The notes beneath the pieces are model-generated. The model was not told where the DNA came from and searched no databases. It saw nothing but the letters and a program-made list of their open reading frames with translations. From the NCBI RefSeq assembly GCF_009873495.1, contig NZ_CP046703.1, positions 248,001 through 312,000 on the forward strand: a stretch of DNA of 64,000 bases. Direction: 5' to 3'. This DNA comes from Nostoc sp. ATCC 53789. GTDB taxonomy: Bacteria; Cyanobacteriota; Cyanobacteriia; Cyanobacteriales; Nostocaceae. The first letter of the stretch is position 1. The number at the start of each line of letters is the position of its first letter. The translations under genes were made by a program, and so were the position numbers. Below, in pieces: positions 50,620-58,371 of this stretch.

Positions 50620-51759
50620 TTAAAAGCGTCCGCTCTTAAGATCCTTGAGGCTGATGCCGTAGAATTCTTGGGCTTGTTTAATCGCTTTTTTGGTGTCATC
50701 TGCCATCACACCGTTCAGCTTGCCTTTATAAAAACCCCGTTCCCGTAGTCGCGTTTGGATTTCCAGGGTATTAAATTCGCTTTTTTTAGCAGTATTAACT
50801 GAGCTATACAACTTAGCTCGTGTAGTTGGGCCAGCAACGCCACTTGCTGTCAAGAAATTAGCTGCCTGAAATCGGCGTACAGCATCGGCAGTATAGGGGC
50901 CATAGTAGCCATTTGGCTCTCCCTCTAAATATCCTGCCTGGATCAATTGTTCCTGGATAATTCTAACTGACTCACCGCGATCGCCTACACGGAGTTTGTC
51001 TCGATTGACTACCTTTTTAGGAGCCTCTTCTCCATCGCCAATGCCAATTCCTGGCAATTTACGCAATGTTGCGGGGCCAGCAATTCCATCAACGCTTAAT
51101 TTGTAAGAATCTTGGAACCGCTTTACAGATTCTTCGGTAATTGGGCCAAATATTCCCGTGGCGTTCCCATAATAAAAGCCTGCGATTCTTAAGCGTTCTT
51201 GCAAGGCTCTGACATCTTCACCTTCATCACCCTTAGCAAGGTAGTTAGGATTACGGCGTTGGTTGGTGGCTGAACGAACCGAACTAGTAGTGCCGGGCTT
51301 TTTAGCTTGTGTACTGACAACAGTGGCTTTTTTTGCTTGTGTTGTCGTAGTACTGGGCTTTTTAGCTTGCCAGTTTTCTAACTTTTGCAGTGTGCTTGCT
51401 CCAACAATTCCGTCCACTGGTAAACCGGCGGCTTTTTGGAAGCGGCGCACAGCCTCTTGTGTGGATGCGTCATATACTTGGGTAACAGAAGCTTGGTAAA
51501 AACCTGCTGTTCTCAACTTTTGTTGGAGATTTCTAACAGAGGGGCCTTGATCGCCTTTTTCCAGTGCTATAACGCTGCTGACAGCGCCAAGAATAGACAA
51601 GGACAGAGCAAGGGGCAACATATACTTCCAAGCCCTACCAGAAAGCCGTTTCCAGTCTGGTGCAGCTGCTTTGTTAAACAAAGAACTGAGGGATACCAAT
51701 TCACTGGGTGTGCTGTCTTCGTAGGCGAAAGCTAGGTGCAAATACGCAAGATTTTCCAT
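50620..51759 (-). CDS. Exported peptidoglycan-binding protein with repeated PG_binding_1 domains
   Basis: 379 residues. A hydrophobic segment (about 42-64, MLPLALSLSILGAVSSVIAL) follows a polar N-terminus, so the rest is periplasmic. Three full PG_binding_1 modules begin LEKGDQGPSVRNLQQKLRTA, LAKGDEGEDVRALQERLRIA and LRVGDRGESVRIIQEQLIQA, each with a GxxGPxT(x)xAVxRFQ-type core. A partial fourth follows near the C-terminus (LRERGFYKGKLNGVMADDTK). A basic Ala/Thr/Lys-rich linker (ATVVSTQAKKPGTTSSVRSA) joins the first two. It starts 9 bp after the cobN stop and may be co-transcribed with it. The gene next to furA in Anabaena PCC 7120 is of this kind and gives the alpha-furA antisense RNA. Confidence 0.88.
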   Translation of the reverse strand: MENLAYLHLAFAYEDSTPSELVSLSSLFNKAAAPDWKRLSGRAWKYMLPLALSLSILGAVSSVIALEKGDQGPSVRNLQQKLRTAGFYQASVTQVYDASTQEAVRRFQKAAGLPVDGIVGASTLQKLENWQAKKPSTTTTQAKKATVVSTQAKKPGTTSSVRSATNQRRNPNYLAKGDEGEDVRALQERLRIAGFYYGNATGIFGPITEESVKRFQDSYKLSVDGIAGPATLRKLPGIGIGDGEEAPKKVVNRDKLRVGDRGESVRIIQEQLIQAGYLEGEPNGYYGPYTADAVRRFQAANFLTASGVAGPTTRAKLYSSVNTAKKSEFNTLEIQTRLRERGFYKGKLNGVMADDTKKAIKQAQEFYGISLKDLKSGRF

Positions 51760-51768
51760 ATTTGTTTC

Positions 51769-54700
51769 CTACACCATTGATTTTTCTTCGATAACTGCTT
51801 CAGCTTGATGTACTAGGTTCCTCAAAGCTTCTAATGTTCCTATATTTACATCCTCCCATAAATTGCGCTTGTGTGCTTCTAATAATTTTTCAGCAATATC
51901 ACGCAGAGCATAGGGGTTCTTTTCCTGAATAAATTCTGACACAACTGGATCGAGCAAGTAAGCCTCTACTATGCCTTGATACATATAATCTTCTACACAT
52001 TTAGCTGTAGCGTCGTAGGCGAATAAAAAATCTACTGTCGCCGCCATTTCAAAAGCACCTTTGTAACCGTGGCGCATAACTCCTGCAATCCACTTAGGAT
52101 TAACTACGCGAGAACGATACACCCGTGAAATTTCTTCTTTAAGTTGGCGGACTCGTGGTTGGGCAGGTATGGAATTATCACCAAAATATGTTTGGGGGTT
52201 TTTTCCCTGTAGAGAACGCACGGCTGCGGTTAAGCCACCCTGAAATTGGTAATAATCATCAGAATCGAGTAGGTCGTGTTCGCGGTTATCTTGATTGTGT
52301 AGGACAACTTGCATTTGGGATAAGCGTTGTTTGAAGGCTTCGGTATTGGGCATTGGGAATTGTTTATTCTCCTTATCTCCCCCTGCTCCCCCTGCTCCCT
52401 GCTCCCTGCTCCCTTCCCCCTGCTCCCCTGCCAAATTTCCCGAAGAATAGGCGTAAGAACTCCAGTTAATATAGGCACGGGCTAAATCTTCATCGTCTGT
52501 CCAGTTTTGTGATTCGATTAAACCTTGGAGTCCTGCGCCGTAAGCACCTGGGCGAGAACCAAAGATGCGATAGCGCGATCGCACCACGGCTTCTTCTAAA
52601 GTTAATCCTTGGCTTGTCCACAATTCAGTCTCTTGGCGAACTGCATCCGCTAGGGGATTTTGTTCTGGCGGTTCATCCAAATCTGCTACTGCTGATACTG
52701 CTTGATCGAATAAGTCAATCAAGTTGGGAAAAGCATCCCGGAAGAATCCCGAAATTCGCAAAGTTACATCTACACGGGGCCGTCCCAAAATTGCTAGAGG
52801 CAAAATTTCAAAGTCCACTACTCGCCGCGCTGCACCATCCCATACAGGTTGGACTCCAAGTAAAGCCAAGGCTTCGGCAATATCATCACCTCCAGTCCTC
52901 ATGGTGGCTGTTCCCCACAATGACAAACCTAGTGTTCTGGGATATTCGCCATGCTCTTGAGTGTAATATTCCACAAGGGTTTCAGCAGATTTTCTACCAA
53001 TATCCCAAGCTGTCTCTGTGGGAATGGCGCGAATATCGACGGAATAAAAGTTTCTCCCTGTTGGTAGAACTTCTGGGCGGCCGCGCGTGGGTGCGCCAGA
53101 TGGAGCGCTGGGGACGTAACCGCCATCGAGTCCGTGTAATAAGTGAGTGATTTCTTGATCGGTTTGTTGTAAAGCTGGTAGCAGGCGATCGCGTATCCAG
53201 GTAGAGACGCGATGAATCGCGTCTCTACAAGATTCCTGAATTCTAAATTCTGAATTCTGAATTCTGAATTCTGAATCCTGATTTATGAGTTGTTCTACTA
53301 AAAGGGCGGCGTGTTCTTCTAGGACTTCGACGATATCACCGAGGGTACGGCATTCTGTGCCATTGACTACTGAATATTCACCGCTAGGCATTGACAAATC
53401 GGCTGTGAGGGGATCAAAGTCTAAACCCCAATCTTGAGCGATCGCGCGGGTAATACCTGAAGAATGGCGATTGGGGATGCGAGCGATCGCTACTATTAAA
53501 TCCCGCAGTTGCCTTCCTTGGGGACATTGCCCAAAAATATGCAATCCGTCGCGGATTTGGGCTTCTTTCAATTCACACAGATAACCACCGATGGAATTCA
53601 AAACTAGAGATTCAGACTTAAAAATTTCTGTTTCATTTTGGATTCCCAAATCTAGATGGAGATTTTCTTTGATTACCAGTTCGTGGATGCGATCGCGAAT
53701 TACTGGTAAACGCGAAGGATCTAAACTGTCGGCTTCATAATACTCATCAATTAAATTTTCTAGCTGTTGCAATGAACCGTAGAGTTCCGCACGAGTCATT
53801 GGCGGCGTTAAGTGATCTATAATCACCGCTTGAGCGCGACGTTTCGCTTGGGAACCTTCACCAGGATCGTTGACAATAAACGGGTACAGGTGGGGAAGTG
53901 CGCCAAAAGCCACTTCTGGATAACAATTACTGGATAAAGCCACGCTTTTACCGGGTAGCCATTCTAGATTTCCGTGTTTCCCTACATGAACTACAGCATC
54001 AGCACCAAAACATTCTCTAACCCAATAGTAGAAAGCTAAATAATCATGGGTTGGTTCTAAATCCGGTGCATGATAATTCAAACTGGGGTCATTATCATAA
54101 CCCCTTGCTGGCTGAATTCCCACGAAGATGTTGCCGAGTTGAATTCCGGGAACGGGGAAAGAGGCAGGGGGGCAGGGGGGCAGGGGGGCAGGGGGAAATA
54201 ATTCTTGATTGCTCCCCTGCTCTAAATTTCCCCACCTTTCAGTAATACCTTGCTGAACTGCTGGCGGTAATGAAGCGAAATATTCTTGGTATTCTTCCCA
54301 AGAAACACTTTGGTGTACCGGAAGCGATTCTCTACCTTCCGGATCGTTAGTTACACCATCTGTCAGCCGTTGAATCAACTCATCTCCTTGAGCAGGTGGA
54401 TTTTCTACTTCATAACCAGCCTGATGTAAAGCTTGCAGGATTTCTACACAACTAGCTGGAGTGTCGAGTCCCACACCATTGGCGAGGCGGCCATTGCGGT
54501 TGGGGTAGTTTGCCAGAATCAGGGCTATTCGACGTTCTTGGGGTGGTTTGGAACGTAGACGCGCCCAATTTGCTGCTAGTTTAGCAACGAACTCAATGCG
54601 ATCGCTGACTGGTTCATAAATTACCACATCTGTCTCTAAATGGGGATTACGAGTTTGTACTGCTTTAAAAGACACAGCACGCGTAATAATCCGCCCATCT

Positions 54701-56070
54701 ACTTCTGGTAGTGCCACATTCATCCCAATATCGCGGGGAGAAAGCCCTTGAAACTGTGACTCCCACTGTTCAATTGATCCGCCACTAAGGATTACTTGCA
54801 ACACAGGTACATCTAATTTTTCCCACAGTTCGGTTTGGGGTGTTTCGCTTTCCAAACGTGCTAGAGAAAAACTGGTGGTATTTAGCAGCACAGCGATTGA
54901 TTCGGCTTCTTTGGGTTGAAAAAATTCACTCAACTCCGCTTGCACATCGGGTTCACGCAATGAGGAAACAAACACTGGCACTGGTTGTAAATTTTTCTGT
55001 ACCAAGGCTTGGCATAAAGCATCAATTACCTTGGTGTTTCCAGCTAGATAATGAGCGCGGTAGAAAAGGATGCCGATTTTGGGGATTGGGGATTGGGGAC
55101 AAGGGGACAAGGAGACAAGGGGACAAGGAGACAAGGTGGATTCATCCGGTTCAAAGGTGGATGAACGGAGTTCCGAGGTGGATTCATCCAGTTCAAAGGT
55201 GGATGAACGGAGTTCTGAGGTGGATTCATCCGGTTCAAAGGTGGATGAACGGAGTTCTGAGGTGGATTCATCCGGTTCAAAGGTGGATGAACGGAGTTCC
55301 GAGGTGGATTCATCCAGTTCAAAGGTGGATGAACGGAGTTCTGAGGTGGATTCATCCGGTTCAAAGGTGGATGAACGGAGTTCTGAGGTGGATTCATCCG
55401 GTTCAAAGGTGGATGAACGAAGTTCTGAGGTGGATTCATCCGGTTCAAAGGTGGATGAACGAAGTTCTAACTCTCCCCTGCCCCCCTGCTCCCCTGCCCC
55501 CCTGCTCCCCTGCCCCCCTGCTCCCCATTCATACAATCCCACGCGCGGAATCGGCCGGGGTAGTGGAGGATTGTATGCAGTTAACAGGCAAGTATCAGAG
55601 ATAAATTGCAGAGCATTAACAAAATTTTCTACTCCGCCTTCGCTAAAATACTGCCATACCTGGTTAGCAACACTTAAAGGCACGGTAGACAGAGAAATTA
55701 AGTCGGGATCAAAAGCGTCGTCCCCTGGCATTACAATGAGGGTTCTACCATTACGTTGCACAATTTCTTGCACTACTTCTAAGCCATAACTCCAGTAAGA
55801 ACGTCCTCCTAACAGGCGCAAAATAATTACCTGGGCAAGCTCCAAAACTTGCTCTCCATAAGTATCTATGCTTAACTGTTGCTGCAATTGCAATAGATTG
55901 GCGACTCTTAAGGCAGGAAATTGTGAAGGTAATTTTGTAACCGCAACTGCCAAAGTTTGAATGTCGGTATCAGCAGCCGTAATCAACACGAAAGGCGCTG
56001 GAGTTTGTTCTAAAAAAATTAAACCCTCTGACTGATTCCATCCACCCGATGTGCTACTTATACGATGCAT
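51769..56070 (-). CDS. cobN: Cobaltochelatase subunit CobN with repeat-derived insertions
   Basis: 1433 residues. CobN is the large subunit that inserts cobalt into hydrogenobyrinic acid a,c-diamide; in cyanobacteria it is presumed to use ChlI/ChlD-type partners, none of which are in this window. Family motifs include GILFYRAHYLAGNTKVIDAL, ILANYPNRNGRLANGVGLDT, YYWVRECFGADAVVHVGKHG, NLEWLPGKSVALSSNCYPEV, LGLSLWGTATMRTGGDDIAE and WIAGVMRHGYKGAFEMAATV. The frame is unusual. Five stretches of repetitive DNA (at 52369, 53201, 54162, 55080-55134 with 55135-55470, and 55471) add segments absent from other CobN proteins, such as the SELRSSTFEPDEST array near 210-330 and RIQNSEFRIQ. All are in frame overall. 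The start ATG 56070 is divergent from the next gene. Confidence 0.93.
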   Translation of the reverse strand: MHRISSTSGGWNQSEGLIFLEQTPAPFVLITAADTDIQTLAVAVTKLPSQFPALRVANLLQLQQQLSIDTYGEQVLELAQVIILRLLGGRSYWSYGLEVVQEIVQRNGRTLIVMPGDDAFDPDLISLSTVPLSVANQVWQYFSEGGVENFVNALQFISDTCLLTAYNPPLPRPIPRVGLYEWGAGGQGSRGAGEQGGRGELELRSSTFEPDESTSELRSSTFEPDESTSELRSSTFEPDESTSELRSSTFELDESTSELRSSTFEPDESTSELRSSTFEPDESTSELRSSTFELDESTSELRSSTFEPDESTLSPCPLVSLSPCPQSPIPKIGILFYRAHYLAGNTKVIDALCQALVQKNLQPVPVFVSSLREPDVQAELSEFFQPKEAESIAVLLNTTSFSLARLESETPQTELWEKLDVPVLQVILSGGSIEQWESQFQGLSPRDIGMNVALPEVDGRIITRAVSFKAVQTRNPHLETDVVIYEPVSDRIEFVAKLAANWARLRSKPPQERRIALILANYPNRNGRLANGVGLDTPASCVEILQALHQAGYEVENPPAQGDELIQRLTDGVTNDPEGRESLPVHQSVSWEEYQEYFASLPPAVQQGITERWGNLEQGSNQELFPPAPLPPCPPASFPVPGIQLGNIFVGIQPARGYDNDPSLNYHAPDLEPTHDYLAFYYWVRECFGADAVVHVGKHGNLEWLPGKSVALSSNCYPEVAFGALPHLYPFIVNDPGEGSQAKRRAQAVIIDHLTPPMTRAELYGSLQQLENLIDEYYEADSLDPSRLPVIRDRIHELVIKENLHLDLGIQNETEIFKSESLVLNSIGGYLCELKEAQIRDGLHIFGQCPQGRQLRDLIVAIARIPNRHSSGITRAIAQDWGLDFDPLTADLSMPSGEYSVVNGTECRTLGDIVEVLEEHAALLVEQLINQDSEFRIQNSEFRIQESCRDAIHRVSTWIRDRLLPALQQTDQEITHLLHGLDGGYVPSAPSGAPTRGRPEVLPTGRNFYSVDIRAIPTETAWDIGRKSAETLVEYYTQEHGEYPRTLGLSLWGTATMRTGGDDIAEALALLGVQPVWDGAARRVVDFEILPLAILGRPRVDVTLRISGFFRDAFPNLIDLFDQAVSAVADLDEPPEQNPLADAVRQETELWTSQGLTLEEAVVRSRYRIFGSRPGAYGAGLQGLIESQNWTDDEDLARAYINWSSYAYSSGNLAGEQGEGSREQGAGGAGGDKENKQFPMPNTEAFKQRLSQMQVVLHNQDNREHDLLDSDDYYQFQGGLTAAVRSLQGKNPQTYFGDNSIPAQPRVRQLKEEISRVYRSRVVNPKWIAGVMRHGYKGAFEMAATVDFLFAYDATAKCVEDYMYQGIVEAYLLDPVVSEFIQEKNPYALRDIAEKLLEAHKRNLWEDVNIGTLEALRNLVHQAEAVIEEKSMV
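52369..52432. repeat. CCCTGCT-type short tandem repeat within cobN
   Basis: CCCCCTGCTCCCCCTGCTCC and further units read on the coding strand as EQGEGSREQGAGGAGG. The array interrupts a loop between SSGNLAG and ENKQFPMPNTEAF. Period about 7-8 bp. Confidence 0.75.
53201..53281. repeat. AGACGCGAT palindrome plus GAATTCT heptamer array in cobN
   Basis: GTAGAGACGCGAT-GA-ATCGCGTCTCTAC is a perfect 13-bp-stem palindrome (53201-53228). It is followed by about six 7-bp units of the GAATTCT type (53235-53281). The coding strand reads it as RIQNSEFRIQESCRDAIHRV and back into family sequence WIRDRLLPALQQT. The palindrome core is the one at 15314-15337. Confidence 0.85.
54162..54195. repeat. GGCAGGGG tandem repeat within cobN
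   Basis: Four 8-bp units of CAGGGGGG type (period 8, not a multiple of three). They encode PPAPLPPCPPASFP in the coding frame. Confidence 0.75.
55080..55134. repeat. GGGGACAAGG short array within cobN
   Basis: GGGGATTGGGGACAAGGGGA and further GGAGACAAGG units. It is the left border of the long in-frame insertion and encodes LSPCPLVSLSPCPQSPIP on the coding strand. Confidence 0.75.
55135..55470. repeat. 42-bp tandem repeat, eight units, in the cobN frame
   Basis: Eight head-to-tail 42-bp units (GGTGGATTCATCCGGTTCAA, then AGGTGGATGAACGGAGTTC and 3 bases) with only a few substitutions. Because 42 is a multiple of three the coding strand reads eight copies of a 14-residue unit, SELRSSTFEPDEST, with P replaced by L in two. 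Each unit contains the palindrome GGATTCATCC. Confidence 0.93.
55471..55527. repeat. CCCCTGCCCCCCTG array within cobN
   Basis: CCCCTGCCCCCCTGCTCCCC and further units form the right border of the long insertion. The coding strand reads GAGGQGSRGAGEQGGRGELE, just after the family sequence RVGLYEW. Confidence 0.75.
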
Positions 56071-56164
56071 AATGCTGTATTACCGTCTTAAACTATTGGT
56101 TATTACACAATCAAAACAAACTTTTTCCCTGCATTTAGCCCCCTCTTACCAGTAATGATTAAAA

Positions 56165-58129
56165 ATGCTTAGTTCTCCTGATTTGAGCTTTTCTCGAACC
56201 TTGCCTATTGTTGTATTTAATCAGCTTGGGGAATTGTTGGAGCAGATGGCTCAAACAGTGGAAAGTGCCACTCTGGTACTGACAGAAGCTGTTTTGGCGC
56301 GGATTTGCATACCTGTGGAGTGGCAAAGGCAAAGGTTTACATTGGTGGTTTCTGAGCAGTTTAGTGCGCTTTTGCTAGGAAATTTTGAGCAAGGGGAGCA
56401 GGGAAGCAGGGGAGCAGAGGAGCAGGGAATTGATTCGGCACTCAATGCTAGGTTGACATTTAATTTAGAGGCGATCGCTTCTTTTCTCCACGAATTGAGA
56501 GACTTGTTTGAGTGCGATTCCTATACTCACCAAAATCTCGAACGCTATCGCCAAATTATTGGGCCCAATGATGCTACCCTCCAAAGTAAGTTCTCGCTGT
56601 TGCTATTAGAATATTTTCTAACTCAGCCAAACCAAGAAATAATAGCACCTCCAAGCCCAACTGCGCCGGCAGTTTATATCTGTCAGCCAGTGGAAGATGC
56701 CTTAAAAAAACAGGTTTCCCAAGAACGGTTATTGAATCAGGTAACAACGCAGATCCGCAAAAGCTTGGATTTGCCTGTCATTATGGCAACGGCAATTACA
56801 CAGGTGCGTGAGTTTCTAGAATTAGACCGATTAGTAATCTATAAATTTGAAGGTTCCAAAGTCAAGACTCAACAATACCAGTCTTCTACAGATGAGGATA
56901 ATGGGAAACGCTCAACTTCTATCTCAGTAAATAATCAATCCTTAGTAGAAGATTACCAACAGCATGGAGCTTATATTGTCTATGAAGCCCGTGCTACAGA
57001 TGCGATTACCTGCGTGTTGAATTACACAGAAAAAAATTGCTTTATGCGAACCTCTCAATGTTGGGAGAAGTATCGCCAAGGCTTTACGTTAGCTGTGGAT
57101 GATGTCGAAAAAACTTATGCTCTAGAAGAGTGTTTGTTGAATTTTTTAAGGGAAAGCCAAGTGCGGGCTAAGTTGGCAGCACCGATTATACTTGAGGACA
57201 AGCTGTGGGGGCTGCTGATTGCTCATCAGTGCAATGAACCACGCCAGTGGATTGATAGTGAAAAAAACTTGCTGATTGCGATCGCTGAACAATTAGCGAT
57301 CGCCATTCACCAAGCTGAGTTAATGCAAACCCTCACCCAAGAAAAACAAACTCTCGAACAACGAGTTATTGAACGCACAATCGGACTACGTGATGCTCTG
57401 CTCGCCGCCGAAGCTGCTAACCGCCTCAGAAGTGAATTTCTCGCTACTATCAGTCACGAGTTACTCACGCCTTTAACTTATGTGATTGGGATGTCTTCTA
57501 CGTTGTTACGCTGGCCTTTGGGTGAATTGAGTCAACGACAACGCGATTATCTGCAAACAATCCACGACAGTGGAGAACATTTATTAGAAATGATTAATGA
57601 CATCCTCGATTTATCGCAAATCGAGGCTGGTAAGACAGCTTTAAATATTTCGGAATTTTCTTTAGTGAATGTTGCTGAAAATGCTGTGGAGTCACTACGA
57701 AAGAAAGCAACAAGTGAACAAATTAATCTCAACCTTGATTTGCAAATCGATCCCAGACGCGATCGCTTTACCGCCGATGCCGAACGAGTAGCACAAATTC
57801 TCTCGAATCTGTTAACTAATGCCATTAAATTTACCCCTGAAAGTGGTAACGTTACCTTGCGCCTTTGGGTGGAGGATGATACCGCTATTTTTCAAGTGGA
57901 AGATACCGGGATTGGCATACGCGAAGAACAGTTACCATTACTCTTTGAGAAATTTCAGCAACTCGATACACCTTATCGCCGCCGCTATGAAGGCACTGGA
58001 CTTGGATTAGCTTTAACTAAACAACTTGTAGAACTTCATCGGGGTCGAATTGAAGTAGAATCAACCATCAGTATTGGCTCAATTTTTACTGTATGGATAC
58101 CAACTCAAGCAATGAGAGTGCTGAGTTAG
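56165..58129 (+). CDS. GAF-domain sensor histidine kinase
   Basis: 654 residues, soluble. N-terminal domain (about 1-110) is conserved in cyanobacterial kinases but has no name I can give. The GAF domain spans about 187-385 (IRKSLDLPVIMATAITQVRE; FLELDRLVIYKFEG; QVRAKLAAPIILEDKLWGLL; IAHQCNEPRQWIDSEKNLLI). Its closest relatives are phytochrome/cyanobacteriochrome GAFs. The Cys used for bilin attachment aligns with C323 (EECLLNFL), but the next His is Leu. The kinase has H431 in FLATISHELLTPLTYVIG, then NLLTNAIKFT, VEDTGIGIREEQLP and YEGTGLGLALTKQL. A Gly/Glu/Gln insertion from repeat DNA interrupts residues 75-90. It is divergent from cobN. The input signal is unknown. Confidence 0.88.
   Translation: MLSSPDLSFSRTLPIVVFNQLGELLEQMAQTVESATLVLTEAVLARICIPVEWQRQRFTLVVSEQFSALLLGNFEQGEQGSRGAEEQGIDSALNARLTFNLEAIASFLHELRDLFECDSYTHQNLERYRQIIGPNDATLQSKFSLLLLEYFLTQPNQEIIAPPSPTAPAVYICQPVEDALKKQVSQERLLNQVTTQIRKSLDLPVIMATAITQVREFLELDRLVIYKFEGSKVKTQQYQSSTDEDNGKRSTSISVNNQSLVEDYQQHGAYIVYEARATDAITCVLNYTEKNCFMRTSQCWEKYRQGFTLAVDDVEKTYALEECLLNFLRESQVRAKLAAPIILEDKLWGLLIAHQCNEPRQWIDSEKNLLIAIAEQLAIAIHQAELMQTLTQEKQTLEQRVIERTIGLRDALLAAEAANRLRSEFLATISHELLTPLTYVIGMSSTLLRWPLGELSQRQRDYLQTIHDSGEHLLEMINDILDLSQIEAGKTALNISEFSLVNVAENAVESLRKKATSEQINLNLDLQIDPRRDRFTADAERVAQILSNLLTNAIKFTPESGNVTLRLWVEDDTAIFQVEDTGIGIREEQLPLLFEKFQQLDTPYRRRYEGTGLGLALTKQLVELHRGRIEVESTISIGSIFTVWIPTQAMRVLS
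56388..56429. repeat. GGGGAGCAGG repeat inside the histidine kinase gene
   Basis: CAAGGGGAGCAGGGAAGCAG and two more units, in frame as EQGEQGSRGAEEQG between the N-terminal segment LLLGNF and IDSALNARLTF. Same type as the arrays in cobN. Confidence 0.75.
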
Positions 58130-58371
58130 GAGTAGCCCTTTCAAGGTGACTGGTAAAATCTCTTTTTTTCTCTCTGCGCTCTGCCGTTTAAAAGTAACTT
58201 TTATAACCACAGAGGCGCAGAGAACACAGAGTAAAGAGCTTAAAGAGGAATTTTTTGTCCAAAATTGTTATACACATTGAAAGGGTTAGAAGTTAGAAGT
58301 TAAGAGTTGAAGCTTATAAATCTGCGATGAATGTAGAGTTATGAATTAACTAACTGGAGGATTGAATTTTT

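Noticed and set aside
54840..55789. Frames of 254 and 239 codons opposite cobN
   Set aside because: They are shadows of the 42-bp array, which stays open in several frames; CobN is clearly the coding strand.
55959..56165. Cobalamin riboswitch upstream of cobN
   Set aside because: Only 94 bp separate cobN from the divergent kinase gene, less than a B12 riboswitch needs, and no B12-box-like sequence was seen.
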